NCBI RefSeq assembly: GCF_018448495.1
Contig: NZ_CP049902.1
Location: 2,976,001-3,040,000 of the forward strand
Direction: 5' to 3'
Origin: Psychrobacter sp. WY6
GTDB taxonomy: Bacteria; Pseudomonadota; Gammaproteobacteria; Pseudomonadales; Moraxellaceae
DNA: 64,000 bases
Shown one piece after another: positions 43,641 through 54,186 of the stretch (position 1 is the first letter of the stretch; the number at the start of each line of letters is the position of its first letter). Under the pieces are notes generated by a model. The model was given only the letters and a program-made list of their open reading frames with translations, made no database searches and was not told the origin of the DNA. A program made the position numbers and the translations under genes.

Positions 43641-44795
43641 ATGGTCAAACTCATTTTATTGGGCTTATTATCGGGGGCATTTTTTAGCTCGACGTTTGTG
43701 TTAAACGAAGTTATGAGTGCGGCTGGTGGGCATTGGTTTTGGTCAGCTAGCCTTCGCTATGCATTTATGTGGCTAATACTCACGGCTATTATAATTATGC
43801 AGCATGGTTTTGGGCGTATTACAGAGCTAATGACTATATTCCGTCAACATTGGGGCTTTTGGTGTATTACTGGCAGTATTGGTTTTGGAGTTTTTTATAC
43901 AGGAATATGCTACGCGGCCGATCATGTCGCAGGCTGGGTAGTTGCCGCGACCTTTATGTTTACAGTGGTCGCAAGTCTACTCGTTTTGCTAGCATTCGGA
44001 CAACGTTTTGATAAAAAATTCATTGCATATGCATTATTAGTATTTGCCGGTGTGGTACTGGTCAATATCAGTGAAGGACTGCATGCCGCTTCTTTGCTAG
44101 ATGCTGATGCAGTGCCTATGAAAGATATGCTGCTTTATGGTGCCGTGCCTGCCCTAATAGCCGCCTTTAGCTATCCCATTGGTAACCAGTTGGTTTGGCA
44201 GGTATCTTACAATGCGCGCAAGCGTAGTGCCGAGCCTACTAGCACTCAAAAAATTGATATCCAAGCCAACGAGATTAGTAAAAAAACAACCTCACTTATT
44301 ACAGAAGCACCTGCATTGTCAGCCGATATGAGTTATACGGCGGACGCGGTCGATTCCTTAAACCTTAACCACCCCACTCAAACCTTGCCGAGCTCTGTGC
44401 TGCAAACTTTAATCGCACGTATACCTGCTATCAAAACCACCCTGCTACAAAATGCCTTTAACAAAGTATGGTTAATGACCTTGGGCAGTCTGCCATTTTG
44501 GTTGGTTTTGGGTTTTATCGTTCATCCGGATTTGCCTGATACTAAGCAGGTATTCAATACCTTACTTGTGGCTCTATTGGCAGGCGTGGCGGCAACCAGT
44601 ATCTTTTTATATGCCCGTGAAAAAGCGGAAACTTCAAGCGAAGTGGCTGGGGTTGATGCCACTCAGGCAAGTGAAGTGATATTTGCCTTAATTGGCGGTA
44701 TGCTATTGCTCAATAATACCCTGCCATCAGCGATGGGCTTAATAGGTATTGCTCTGATTATCATTGGGCTTATTCTATTTGCAAAAGATGGCTAA
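43641..44795 (+). CDS. EmrE-type multidrug/drug-metabolite transporter family membrane protein
   Basis: 384-residue inner-membrane protein with about ten hydrophobic segments. It opens with LILLGLLSGAFFSSTFVLNE and ends with ALIIIGLILFAKDG. A hydrophilic loop of about 55 residues (around 195-250) is unusual for the group. The repeat pattern and YPIGNQLVW block fit the PF13536-like transporter family. Ribosome site AAGGATAGGAAT. Substrate unknown. Intact. Confidence 0.75.
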   Translation: MVKLILLGLLSGAFFSSTFVLNEVMSAAGGHWFWSASLRYAFMWLILTAIIIMQHGFGRITELMTIFRQHWGFWCITGSIGFGVFYTGICYAADHVAGWVVAATFMFTVVASLLVLLAFGQRFDKKFIAYALLVFAGVVLVNISEGLHAASLLDADAVPMKDMLLYGAVPALIAAFSYPIGNQLVWQVSYNARKRSAEPTSTQKIDIQANEISKKTTSLITEAPALSADMSYTADAVDSLNLNHPTQTLPSSVLQTLIARIPAIKTTLLQNAFNKVWLMTLGSLPFWLVLGFIVHPDLPDTKQVFNTLLVALLAGVAATSIFLYAREKAETSSEVAGVDATQASEVIFALIGGMLLLNNTLPSAMGLIGIALIIIGLILFAKDG

Positions 44796-44911
44796 ACTAC
44801 TATCTAAAATTAGGTTAACTCTATTTAAATTATTGATATAAACAACTTCAAAACTAACCTAGTCCAGCACAGCCAATCTATTTTGATGGCCATTATATTG
44901 GTAATATAATC

Positions 44912-45547
44912 ATGGTTAATGATTTAATTTTTCCTGATATTTTATTATATTTATTAGATATGGTTGGTGTGATTGCTTGTGCGATCGCAGGTACACTGCT
45001 GGCACAGCACAAAGGCTTTGATATTGCTGGCTGTATCTTGGTTGCGATGGTCAATGCTATCGGCGGCGGTACACTACGTGATATGGCGCTAGACCGTCAT
45101 CCGCTCTTTTGGATGACTGACCTCAATTATGTGATCGTCATCACAGTGACATCGCTTATTTTACAAATATTCTTTCATCTATATCATAAGATTGATAAGG
45201 CATTGAAGCTGTTTGATGCCATTGGGTTGGCGGCTTTTAGCGTGATCGGTTTTAAGATAGCATTGACACAAGATATGTCAGCTATTATCGCTATTATGAT
45301 GGGGGTTTGGACGGCTATTATTGGTGGTCTGCTACGCGATATCATCTGTAATGAGATACCACTGTTACTTCAACGCGAGATTTATATCTCTGCTAGTATT
45401 GTAGGTTCGATCACTTATCTGCTGCTTGATCGTTTGGGTGTAAATGCTGGGTTGAACGAGTTTGTTATGCTGGGCGTTATCTTTGCTGTACGGATGCTAG
45501 CATTGCGTTTTGATTGGCACCTGCCTTCTATACGTTTGGTGAAATAA
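44912..45547 (+). CDS. TRIC-type (UPF0126) membrane channel, copy 1
   Basis: Seven-helix inner-membrane protein of the trimeric intracellular cation channel family. Each half carries the Gly-rich kink motif: VAMVNAIGGGTLRDMAL near residue 45 and GVWTAIIGGLLRDIIC near 130. 211 residues, intact. It is a paralogue of the gene at 45809, from which it is separated by a MITE. Confidence 0.85.
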   Translation: MVNDLIFPDILLYLLDMVGVIACAIAGTLLAQHKGFDIAGCILVAMVNAIGGGTLRDMALDRHPLFWMTDLNYVIVITVTSLILQIFFHLYHKIDKALKLFDAIGLAAFSVIGFKIALTQDMSAIIAIMMGVWTAIIGGLLRDIICNEIPLLLQREIYISASIVGSITYLLLDRLGVNAGLNEFVMLGVIFAVRMLALRFDWHLPSIRLVK

Positions 45548-45572
45548 GACCGATATATATGGTTTAAACACT

Positions 45573-45744
45573 AGAGCGTGTTCTCAATTCAATCGTTTAC
45601 TTTCTAAATGGCCTAAGAATAGCTAAATTTTGCCAAACATCGTCAAATAGCTTCTTAATATCTCAATATTATTTGCGCTTCTTTCCTTGTTTGACGGCAA
45701 TTTATCTCATTTTTATCACTATTTTTAAAATGAGAACAAGCCCT
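45573..45744. mobile_element. MITE copy B (172 bp), inverted relative to copies A and C
   Basis: Ends AGAGCGTGTTCTCAAT and ATGAGAACAAGCCCT, with CTA-type flanks. The interior (CTAAATTTTGCCAAAC, TCGTCAAATAGCTTC, AATTTATCTCATTTT) is the reverse complement of the copies at 22449 and 54187. Confidence 0.85.
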
Positions 45745-45808
45745 AAGCTCTACTGCATTGGCTTATAATAATCAGACAATCATCATACAAACTTAGTGAG
45801 ATTTGCTC

Positions 45809-46473
45809 ATGCTGGCTATCGCATTGAACCCTTCAGCACTAATCACTACGTTTGACCCACGCTCTCTCATTTACCTTTTTGATATGATTGGTATTATCGC
45901 TTGTAGTATTTCAGGCACGATACTGGCAAAACACAAAAATTTCGATGTTTTGGTTGTTTACTGGTGTCTATTGTCACCGCTATCGGTGGTGGCACTGTGC
46001 GTGATGTCATTTTAGATCGCCATCCACTATTTTGGATGGTGGATATGAGCTACCTGACTGTTATCACCCTCTCTTCATTAGGGATGCAAATATTCTTTCA
46101 CCCCAACTCTAAACGCGTTAATAAGTTCCTCAAACTCTCAGATACTATTGGACTATCAGTTTTTACCTTAATCGGTATCAAGGTTGCCGATAGTATGGGT
46201 GCAAATGTGCCCGTGGCATTATTACTTGGGGTGATCACCATTATTGTCGGCGGTATTATCCGCGATATGATCTGCAATGAGATTCCGCTGGTGTTGCAGC
46301 AAGAGATTTATATTTCGGCAGCCTTGGCTGGCGGCATCCTCTATTTCGCACTACACAATCTGGGTGTGACAGCTTGGATTGCTGACATCGCTACTATGGG
46401 TACGATTTTTACCTTACGCATGCTCGCTATTCGTTATGACTGGCAGTTTCCAACCATCGAATGGAAATACTAA
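45809..46473 (+). CDS. TRIC-type (UPF0126) membrane channel, copy 2 (frameshift near 45955)
   Basis: Close paralogue of the preceding channel gene. It begins at ATG 45809; the frame breaks near 45950-45960 (HKNFDVL...), then continues as SIVTAIGGGTVRDVIL and GVITIIVGGIIRDMIC to the stop. Both Gly-rich kink motifs are present. About 221 residues once repaired. Confidence 0.85.
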
Positions 46474-46546
46474 AAAAGCGTCAACCTTAAACAAAGTCGA
46501 CGCTATATTTGCTACTTATTAAGTATCTTATAATAAGATAATGCCA

Positions 46547-48377
46547 TCATTCCTGTACCACTGCTAAATCCCTTACCATCAACTGTAGACTTTGTTTGCC
46601 GTTCCACTCGTTGATGTCTAGCTGAAATAATACATGCACTTTTTCTGCACGATAATCCCATCTCTCGCTATCAAAGTTAAATAAATTGCTTCAATCGGAT
46701 ATTGCACATCAGGGTAACGCAGCGACAGTTTAAGGTGCTTGTCTTTTAATATCTTAAAGCTTAACACTTCAAAGACCCCGTCAAATATTGGCGGTGCAAA
46801 GCCATGACCCCAAATATTGGCATCAGCTAGGTGTTCAGCAAACCACAAGCTAAAGTCACTCGCCTGCAACGCACCATCAGTGAGTTTTTGCTCGGCAAAC
46901 ACTTCATTATCCATCTGTGCCATGACGTCATTAAAAGCCATAACAAACCCATCAAAATTACGACGGTTGATCGTTAAGCCTGCTGCCATCGCATGACCAC
47001 CAAAATGACTGATTAAATCAGGATGGCGCTCGGCAACCTGCTCAATCGCATCACGAATGTGCACGCCAGCGATAGAACGCGCCGAGCCTTTGATAAGGTC
47101 ATCGTCACTGGTACGCTCTGTATCCGCGGGCGCAAAGACGATACTTGGCAAATAATGACTTTCTTTTAACCGTCCAGCGACGATGCCGATGACGCCTTGA
47201 TGCCAATCATCTTGGTATAAAACGATACTGCGTTTATGATTATTATTCGTCTTTTTCTCAGATCTATTTTGAATAATAACATCGCCGCTTTCATGGTTAT
47301 CCGCCGTAGCCTCATCGTCCATGTCTGTATCCGCAGCGGCTAATGTCTGTACGATGTTATCCGCTTGCGCGCGCATCTCACCTTCTACCTGCCGACGCGT
47401 TCGGTTTAACTGTTCAAGCTCTTGCGCCAAGCGCTGCGCCGTACTCCAGTCATCCGTCAACAAACACTCAATACCGATGCGCATATTGTCCATACGACCA
47501 GCGGCATTGATACGAGGTCCTAAGACAAACCCAAAATCCTGTGCCTGCAACTGCTTAGGATCTCGCCCTGCTTGTTCAAGGAGTGCCAAGATACCGAGCG
47601 AGCAGCGCCCTTGGCGGATAGCCGCCAGTCCATGATGCACTAAAATGCGATTGTTTTTATCAAGCACCCCAACGTCAGCAATCGTCCCTAATGCCACCAA
47701 ATCCAAATATTGACTCACTTGCACGGTAGATTTACCGGCTTCGCGGCGCAGCTTGGCTAAGCGTCCAAGCACATAAAATGCCACGCCCACCCCTACGAGC
47801 GCTTTACTGCTAAAGTGACAATCAAGCTGATTGGGATTAACCACAGCCTCCGCAGGCGGTGTTTCTTTAGTCGTCAAATGATGATCAGTAATAATCACAG
47901 TGATGCCATCGGCTTGCGCACGAGCCACGCCTTCATGGCTTGAGATACCATTAACAGTCACTATCACCTCAGGATGATACTTCTCAATACCCAATTCGAC
48001 AATTTCTGGTGTCAAACCATAGCCATACTTAAAACGGTCAGGCACTAAAAAGTCAACGACTGCGCCCATTTTTGTGAGCGCACGCATCATCAATGCGGTA
48101 CTGGTCGCACCATCACAGTCAAAATCACCCACGATAAGGATACGCTGACCGGCATCGATGGCGACGTCTAATAGACGCACTGCTTCGGTGACACCATGCA
48201 GCATTTCGGCTGGCAATAGCGCGAGAGTTGCGTCTCTAGCTCATCAGGTCGAGTAATGCCGCGACCTGCGTATAAGCGGGCAAGCGTCAATGATTGGGCG
48301 GCAAGTGGTTGCAGCGCGGCGGGCAACTCGTCGATGCGAGTGCTGGTATAACGGGGGGTTAAATTTAGCATGTGCAT
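46547..48377 (-). CDS. recJ: Single-stranded-DNA-specific exonuclease RecJ (two frameshifts, motif II altered)
   Basis: 5'-3' exonuclease of the DHH family for recombination and mismatch repair. Motif I is VGDFDCDGATSTAL, motif III TDHHLTT, with LGPRINAAGR and HFGGHAMAAGL downstream. The N-terminal 60 residues (TPRYTSTRIDELPAALQPLA) and the last 40 (FNFDSERWDYRAEKVHVLF) lie in other frames, with breaks near 48205 and 46690. Motif II reads TVNGISSHEG, whereas the family has TVDNGISS: one Asp codon is missing in frame. About 610 residues. Confidence 0.92.
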
Positions 48378-48691
48378 ATTCTACTGGCTTTGGCAGAGGG
48401 TCACAATGACAATTTTTGGTGGCTTGGTTTATCGTTTTTTGTTGCAGTACATTGTGATAAGCCATATTTTAATACTAGCATGGAGCAAATAATTCATACT
48501 CTGTGCATATTATACGCATAATATTTCATTTACAAAAACGGTGCATAGCGACTGCATTTTTCTGCATTTTGCTACAAAGCAATGATTGTATGCCGCTCAG
48601 AAATCCATAAAATGGTAAACAACTGAGATACTTGCTATCTATTGAGATTTTTTATTTGATTTTTTATTTTAACCATTTATAAGGATGTTTT
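48378..48691. other. Intergenic region, nothing recognised
   Basis: AT-rich leader between divergent genes. A few TGCAT repeats around 48541-48570; no clear signal. Confidence 0.4.
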
Positions 48692-49207
48692 ATGAAAACC
48701 ACACCACTGGCTGAAAAACTACCAAATACCATTGACCCTAGCTTGGATCTCGAACAAGTAAAAAAGGAATGTCAAAAGTTGGTTAAAAAACGCGCCAAAT
48801 ATTCTGCTGGTGTTGCCATCGTTCCTGTGCCATTTTTTGATGTTGCAGTAGATGCAGGTATGCTTACTCAACTATTACCTGACATTAGCGAACGATTTGG
48901 CTTACTTGAAGACCGTAAGGCAGCAGTTGATTTAGAATCACGAGCCATTCATTGGGGCGCATTAAAAGATCGTACTGTCGATTTTGCAGGGTTGATGGCG
49001 ACACGTGGTATTGTTAAAAAGACCGTACAAGGCTTCGGTGGTCGTATCGCTGCTAAACAAGTAACGAAATTTATCCCACTAGGGGGTCAAATGGTTGCTG
49101 CTACAATGGGCTATATGATTTTCAAAAAAATCGCCAATGACCACATCAATGAGTGTTACAAGCTTGCAAAAGATATTCAGCAAAAGCAACACGGTAAAAA
49201 TGTCTAA
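48692..49207 (+). CDS. Hypothetical protein with amphipathic Gly/Pro-rich core (DUF697-like)
   Basis: 171 residues. A basic N-terminal helix (VKKECQKLVKKRAKYSAG) leads to VAIVPVPFFDVAVDAGMLTQLLPDI, a pattern seen in DUF697/YcjF-like membrane-associated domains, and to KFIPLGGQMVAATMGYMIFKKI near the end. Good AAGG ribosome site. Followed by its own terminator. Function unknown. Intact. Confidence 0.65.
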   Translation: MKTTPLAEKLPNTIDPSLDLEQVKKECQKLVKKRAKYSAGVAIVPVPFFDVAVDAGMLTQLLPDISERFGLLEDRKAAVDLESRAIHWGALKDRTVDFAGLMATRGIVKKTVQGFGGRIAAKQVTKFIPLGGQMVAATMGYMIFKKIANDHINECYKLAKDIQQKQHGKNV

Positions 49208-49241
49208 AACAGTTAAAAAACTGACATCAACTTTATAAAAT

Positions 49242-49279
49242 AAAACCAGCTAAGAGCCATTGCCTTAGCTGGTTTTTTT
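49242..49279 (+). terminator. Terminator after the DUF697-like gene
   Basis: AAAACCAGCTAAG/CTTAGCTGG followed by T7. Confidence 0.9.
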
Positions 49280-49452
49280 GTGCTGAGTTACGTATATATG
49301 GGTTTGAATCGGCTGCTTTGCGCAGAATGCTATTAAGCTAAATAGCATTAACAGTGGAAAATGGCAAAAATCACCACCAAATATAGCAATACTTCATGAA
49401 TATTTCACCTCTCTCGGTTAATGAACTCGTTAAAGTAAGATAAATTTTATTC

Positions 49453-49698
49453 ATGGATTCTTGTATGCTGCACTTTAGCGTAGATAGTTATGAGCTCACG
49501 TCAACACTGATATTGCTATTGGGTTGCATCATTCTTTTCATCGCCAGTATTTCGGCGGCATTTAATGACCGTTTTGATGATTGTTCGTGGGAACACCTCA
49601 CCACTTGGTTATTTATCGTCGGTGGTTTATTGATGATTGTCGGCTATATTGGTTATAAAGCCTATGCATATTATCACCCCTATGCGTGGCTGGATTAA
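49453..49698 (+). CDS. Small membrane protein, unknown
   Basis: 81 residues with two hydrophobic segments: LILLLGCIILFIASISAAF near residue 18 and WLFIVGGLLMIVGYIGYKAY near 52, joined by an acidic loop (NDRFDDCSWEH). Not recognised. It lies 40 bp upstream of the IS5-family element. No strong ribosome site. Confidence 0.5.
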   Translation: MDSCMLHFSVDSYELTSTLILLLGCIILFIASISAAFNDRFDDCSWEHLTTWLFIVGGLLMIVGYIGYKAYAYYHPYAWLD

Positions 49699-49738
49699 TA
49701 ACGTCAAGCTTTGATAAAAAAAAGCTTTATTCAATACT

Positions 49739-50580
49739 AGGGCATGTCTTCAATTGGTTAAGCCATAAATAATAGTTACAATACCGCATCTATTGAGACG
49801 CTGCGAGAAGTACAAGTCATGGCAAGAACAGCACTAACAGATACGCTTTGGGATCAACTTCAATCAACGATGACACAGCATGCCTGCTATCAAACTCAAA
49901 ACAGTCGAGAGGTCATGGAAGCCATACTGTGGAAGGTACGCACAGGTGCGCCTTGGCGTGACATACCTAAAGAACTGTGTTCTTGGAAAACAGCTTATAG
50001 TCGCTTTAATCGCTGGTCGAAAACTGGCTTATGGGCGAATTTTTTTTAGCTTACGAAAAGAAACTGATACGGAATGGGTATTCACAGACGGAAGCTATGT
50101 TCGCTGTCACCAGCATGCAAGTGGAGCTCGGCGTGGTGAAGATCGAGCGATTGGGCGAAGCCGTGGCGGCGCAACTACAAAGATACACCTATCCTGTGAT
50201 GCCGATGGATATCCGCTCCATTTTAAAATCACTGGGGGTGACGTCCACGACAGTCAAGTTGCAGGTGAATTGATTGACATGATTAGGCATGCAGATTACT
50301 TCATCGCTGATAAAGGCTATGATTCACAAGCGATCAGGGATAAAGCTTGCATGCATGACATGATTCCTATAATTCCCAAAAGAAGCAATACTAAAGCACC
50401 TAATCCAGAATTTGATAGCTACTTATACAAACTGCGCCATCTTGTTGAGAATATGTTCGCAAGGCTCAAACACTTTCGTAGTATCGCCACTCGCTATGAA
50501 AAGTTAGCTCGTAATTTTAAGTCAATGCTTTATCTGGCGTGTACTATCGTTCATTGTAAGATGAATTGAAGACACGCCCT
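49739..50580 (+). mobile_element. IS5-family insertion sequence (842 bp)
   Basis: Terminal inverted repeats AGGGCATGTCTTCAATT and AATTGAAGACACGCCCT bracket a two-frame transposase. The left flank reads CTAG and the right TAAT, so the target duplication is short (TA). The ends resemble those of the MITEs in this window. Confidence 0.9.
49819..50569 (+). CDS. IS5-family transposase, two frames joined at a T8 run
   Basis: The first part (77 codons, LWDQLQSTMTQHAC, WKVRTGAPWRDIP) is the N-terminal domain. The catalytic part begins after the T run at 50040-50047: Asp in WVFTDGSYV, GRSRGGATTKIHL, Asp in FIADKGYDS and Glu in RHLVENMFARLKHF. The frame shift at T8 could be the programmed slippage known in this family or another homopolymer error. 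All DDE residues are present, so the element may be active. Confidence 0.88.
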
Positions 50581-50736
50581 AATAATAGTTGGTGGTGTTA
50601 TTGATAAGTTTTGCTGATAATATACGACCTGCTTGGAAAAAATACATGTCAACTAGCAAACATCAACTCCTACAAAATGCCAGTTTCTATTAAGCATAAA
50701 CCTTCAAACCAATAAAAATCTTAAAGGATCAGACCC

Positions 50737-51125
50737 ATGAAAAAATCTTAATATCAACGGCTATGCTCGCTACCCTCGCTCTATCTGGATGCACGACGAC
50801 TGGTGGCATGAATAATAACGCAGGTACTGCTATCGGTACTGCAAATGAGATTGGTATGAATGTCTTTAAATCAGCGATTGATAACCAATGCCGCAGTCAG
50901 ATTGAAAAGCAAACTGCTTGGCGTGTGGCTAGCGTGGCTATGACCGACACACAACAAGAAGCTGTAAAAAGCAATGTTTGTGGCTGCGTCAGTGAGCAAG
51001 CGCCGCAACAAGTGACACTCGTTGAATTGGGCAATGCTGCTATCGATTCGCAATATCGCACACAGTTGGTCACGAAAGTCGTCGCAAAATCTCTACAAAG
51101 TTGCTATACCAGGTTTATGAAATAA
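50737..51125 (+). CDS. Small Cys-containing lipoprotein (frameshift at codon 3)
   Basis: About 129 residues. ATG 50737 after AAAGGATCAG; the A6 run just behind it lacks one A, and repair gives MKKILISTAMLATLALSGC with lipobox LSGC. The mature part has paired Cys in NQCRSQ, NVCGCV and SCYTRF. Family not recognised. It sits between the two insertion sequences. Confidence 0.7.
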
Positions 51126-51152
51126 AATATAAGTATCGTTAACTGCACTAGA

Positions 51153-52066
51153 TATAGTCAGTTCTTTTTAAATAAGATACAATCGTTTTAAAACAAGCGA
51201 AATGGCGGCAGAATAACAAATGACCTATTCAGCAGATTTTCGAGCACAAGTGATTAAAAGTGTCAAAAACAAAGACATGAGTATCCGTCAGGCTTGTACT
51301 TTTTATAATATTAGCAAAACCGCATTACAGCGCTGGCTCAAAGATTCAAGTATCAAACAAACCCGGAATAAACCACCGACTAAAATACCGAATGAAGCAC
51401 TCTTAAAAGACGTTGAACAACATCCAGATGACTATTTATATGAGCGAGCTAGGCGATTCAACTGTAGTAAGACCGGCATGCACAATGCTTTAAAACGCCT
51501 AGGTATCAGTCAAAAAAAAGACCTTAGAGCATCCAAAAGCCTGCCTGATAAAAAGAGCGTCGTATCAGAGTAAGCTTGATAGCTTTACACAGCAAGGCTA
51601 TCCCATTGTGTATATGGATGAAAGCGGCTTTGAGGCTGAAACTATAAGACCTTACGGATACTCACCGATAGGCAAACCCTGTATCGACAGCTTCAACTGG
51701 CAAGCAAAAAAGCGCACTAATGTCATCGGTGCTTTGTATAAAAAGATGCTGTTTGCGCTTGATTACTTTGAACAAAATATCAACAGCCATATATTTTATG
51801 ACTGGTGCAAGTTCACGCTAATTCCAAGTCTCAAGACTAAATGCGTGATCGTTATGGATAATGCCCGCTTTCATAAGAGCAAGCGTATTCAAAAACTACT
51901 GAACAGGCACGGTCATCTATTCTAGGCTGCCACCCTACAGTCCTGATCTAAACCCCATTGAAAAGAAATGGGCTCAAGCTAAGTTTCTACGCCAAGGGTG
52001 GATGGAGAATAATCTGCCTAAGCTATTTCAGGATATGGGCTGTTATTTTATTGTGAACTGACTATA
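51153..52066 (+). mobile_element. IS630-family insertion sequence
   Basis: Perfect 12-bp inverted ends TATAGTCAGTTC and GAACTGACTATA, including TA at both outer ends as expected for TA-targeting IS630 elements. About 0.91 kb. Confidence 0.88.
51220..52061 (+). CDS. IS630-family transposase (two frameshifts)
   Basis: The N-terminal helix-turn-helix region (SIRQACTFYNISKTALQRWL) is followed by the catalytic domain with Asp in VYMDESGFE, Asp in VIVMDNARFHKS and Glu in LPPYSPDLNPIEKKW. Breaks at the A5 run near 51550 and near 51922. Repaired length is about 280 residues. Intact ends suggest a recent insertion, and the breaks look like sequence errors. Confidence 0.88.
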
Positions 52067-52099
52067 TTTAAAGCATCATGTTCATTGAGAATAAAAAGT

Positions 52100-52134
52100 A
52101 AAAAGGGTGCGTTATAAATAACGCACCCTTTTTA
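52100..52134. terminator. Bidirectional hairpin terminator
   Basis: AAAAAGGGTGCGTTAT/ATAACGCACCCTTTTT right after the IS630 element. It probably belonged to the gene interrupted upstream or to the fragment at 52192. Confidence 0.8.
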
Positions 52135-52191
52135 TTGCTAAGTCTTTGTACCATCACTTATCTTATTAACTTGGCTTAGAACTTGTTTTTG

Positions 52192-52536
52192 TCAACTGGA
52201 TTCTGTGACAAGCTGTAAAGGGCAGTATTTTATGCGGCTAAAATATAGAAGAGCCATCGATAATCTTGTCTCTTTGATCAAATCATTAATAACGTCATCA
52301 TAAACGCCATGATATAGTTCAGTTTCGAATGCCGTAAAGGGCTGCTACGTGATGCGAGCCGACCTCTGTCAGCCTTGCTTACTATAAAAAATATCGACTC
52401 GTCCATCACTGTTGAGTACACAATTTAATACTCCGCCCTCCAGCTCCATCTCTACTCGCTCAGGCATAAAAATAATCGTCTACATTGATGAGTTTTTTTT
52501 CTACTTCTCTCTTAAAAATGATTTGATATCAAACAT
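52192..52536 (-). pseudogene. Broken small hypothetical gene beside IS630
   Basis: Coding-like stretches in shifting frames: MFDIKSFLRE, EVEKKLINVDDYF, MPERVEMELEGGVLNCVLNS, DGRVDIFYSK, then after two stops FETELYHGVYDDVINDL and LSMALLYFSRIKYC. Together about 110 residues of an unrecognised protein. It may be truly decayed or just badly sequenced. Confidence 0.4.
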
Positions 52537-52810
52537 GGATATATCCCTGACCTTAAAATTATAATATACGTTAGCACGCCTGATTTTATGACTATTACCA
52601 AGCATTCGACTGCATGCTTGTTAGTTCGTGCCTTATAAATCAATACTATAAGATGACGTGATATTTTTTAAGACAGGATATGTAAAACTGCGTTTGATGT
52701 TGGTAAAAATAGAATGTTAGCTATGGCTTCTTTATCCTATTGCAAACAAAGGAAATGGCAAACTAGGCAACTCCCCTTTTCTAATGATGAAACTACTCTA
52801 TCTGGCTTAA

Positions 52811-53863
52811 TCACACCCAGCCTTTCTCACGAAACGATTTCAACACCTCAACAAACACTGCCATCTCATCAGGTCTGCCAAGCGTCAAACGATTAAAGCC
52901 AGTGATAGGCGCAAACTCGCGACCAACAGCGATGCCATGGTCGCACATTCTATCGATATAGGTTTGTACATCGCCTTTGATTTCGTGAAATATAAAGCTG
53001 GCTTGTGATGGTAAGTAGCGTAGTCCAAGCTCATCCAACGTCTGCTCAACCAGCTGACGCGATTGATTGGCAGTATGCAAACTCAACGCCAAAAACGCCT
53101 CATCATCCAAAGTTGCTATCGCGGCGACAGCACCAGACAGATTGGTATTATCCACTGAGATAAACGCCTCTAGCTCAGTGATCATTTGCGGACTGGCAAT
53201 TGCATAGCCGACACGCATACCCGCTAGCGCACACAGTTTAGAGAAAGTCCGAACCACGATAATATTGTCTGAGCGCTGCTCTCTTATCCACGCAATCCCA
53301 CTCTCAAAACTTGGGTCAGTGACATATTCTGAGTAGGCTTCATCTAGCAAGAAATAATGATGGTCTGGTGCCGTTCCTACCCACGCTTTTAACTCATCTG
53401 TGTCAGTAATCGTCGCTGTAGGATTGTTGGGATTGCAGAGATAAAATAAGCTTATACCATCAAAATCATCAGCCACTTTTTGCATATTTTGTAAATCAAA
53501 AGAATAGCTTTCAGGCATCAGTGCTACTTTTACCACGGGCACATTGATAGAGGTTGCATATAGTTCCGCATAAGCAAAGGTTGGGTGCGGCACAATTACT
53601 TGAAAATTCCTGCCTTCCCTTAACGCTTTGTTTTGCAGCATTTGTACGACCGTGCGGATATTCTCACTGGAGCCGCTGCCTAGAGATATTTGATTTTCAG
53701 TCACGTCATTAATTTTCGCAACTTTAATAATTAAGGCTGCACGCTGGTCATCTGGATAACGAAAGCCGATGTCTAAAGCATCGATAACCGCTTTTTTGGC
53801 AGAGTTTGCCATGCCTAGTGAGTTTTCGTTAGAGTTTAATTCTATTAATGGATTGGTAAGCAC
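52811..53863 (-). CDS. HisC-like PLP-dependent aminotransferase, copy 1
   Basis: Class I/II fold aminotransferase related to histidinol-phosphate aminotransferase. LNSNENSLGM near the start binds substrate and FRYPDDQRAAL follows. PLP contacts lie in GSGSSENIRTVV, CNPNNPTATI and LLDEAYSEYV. The PLP Lys is in VRTFSKLCALAGMRVGYA. The GTG at 53863 gives the family N-terminus (LTNPLIELNSNENS); the longer ATG at 53917 adds an atypical tail. No other his genes nearby. It is a tandem paralogue of the gene at 54450. Confidence 0.88.
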   Translation of the reverse strand: MLTNPLIELNSNENSLGMANSAKKAVIDALDIGFRYPDDQRAALIIKVAKINDVTENQISLGSGSSENIRTVVQMLQNKALREGRNFQVIVPHPTFAYAELYATSINVPVVKVALMPESYSFDLQNMQKVADDFDGISLFYLCNPNNPTATITDTDELKAWVGTAPDHHYFLLDEAYSEYVTDPSFESGIAWIREQRSDNIIVVRTFSKLCALAGMRVGYAIASPQMITELEAFISVDNTNLSGAVAAIATLDDEAFLALSLHTANQSRQLVEQTLDELGLRYLPSQASFIFHEIKGDVQTYIDRMCDHGIAVGREFAPITGFNRLTLGRPDEMAVFVEVLKSFREKGWV

Positions 53864-54125
53864 AATAGTAATACGCCTAATTGATACCCATACCAAATAT
53901 GCAATTAGCAATGTCAAGCTCGCTCAGCCAGCGGATGTAGCACTTGCACTCGTCTTTTTGCTACTCTGATTATTTAGTAGGGTTTATATATGGATGGTGA
54001 GATGCATTCGGATAATAATGGTTATGGTAAATGGCATTTACCCTGATTACAAGCGCTCTGAGCGATGAAACTCTTTAGCAGCTGTTATGAGTAAGATGCT
54101 CACTTATTGATAGCATCCATTAAAT

Positions 54126-54156
54126 AAAAAAGAGCTACCCTATAGGCAACTCACTT
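54126..54156 (-). terminator. Possible terminator downstream of HisC-like copy 2
   Basis: On the minus strand GAGTTGCCTATAGGGTAGCTC with T6; imperfect stem. Confidence 0.4.
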
Positions 54157-54186
54157 TGTAAAATTCTTAACATTTTTGCTAATACT

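Noticed and set aside
50031..50273. Alternative ORF inside the IS5-family transposase
   Set aside because: It is the third frame; the DDE residues lie in the other frame.
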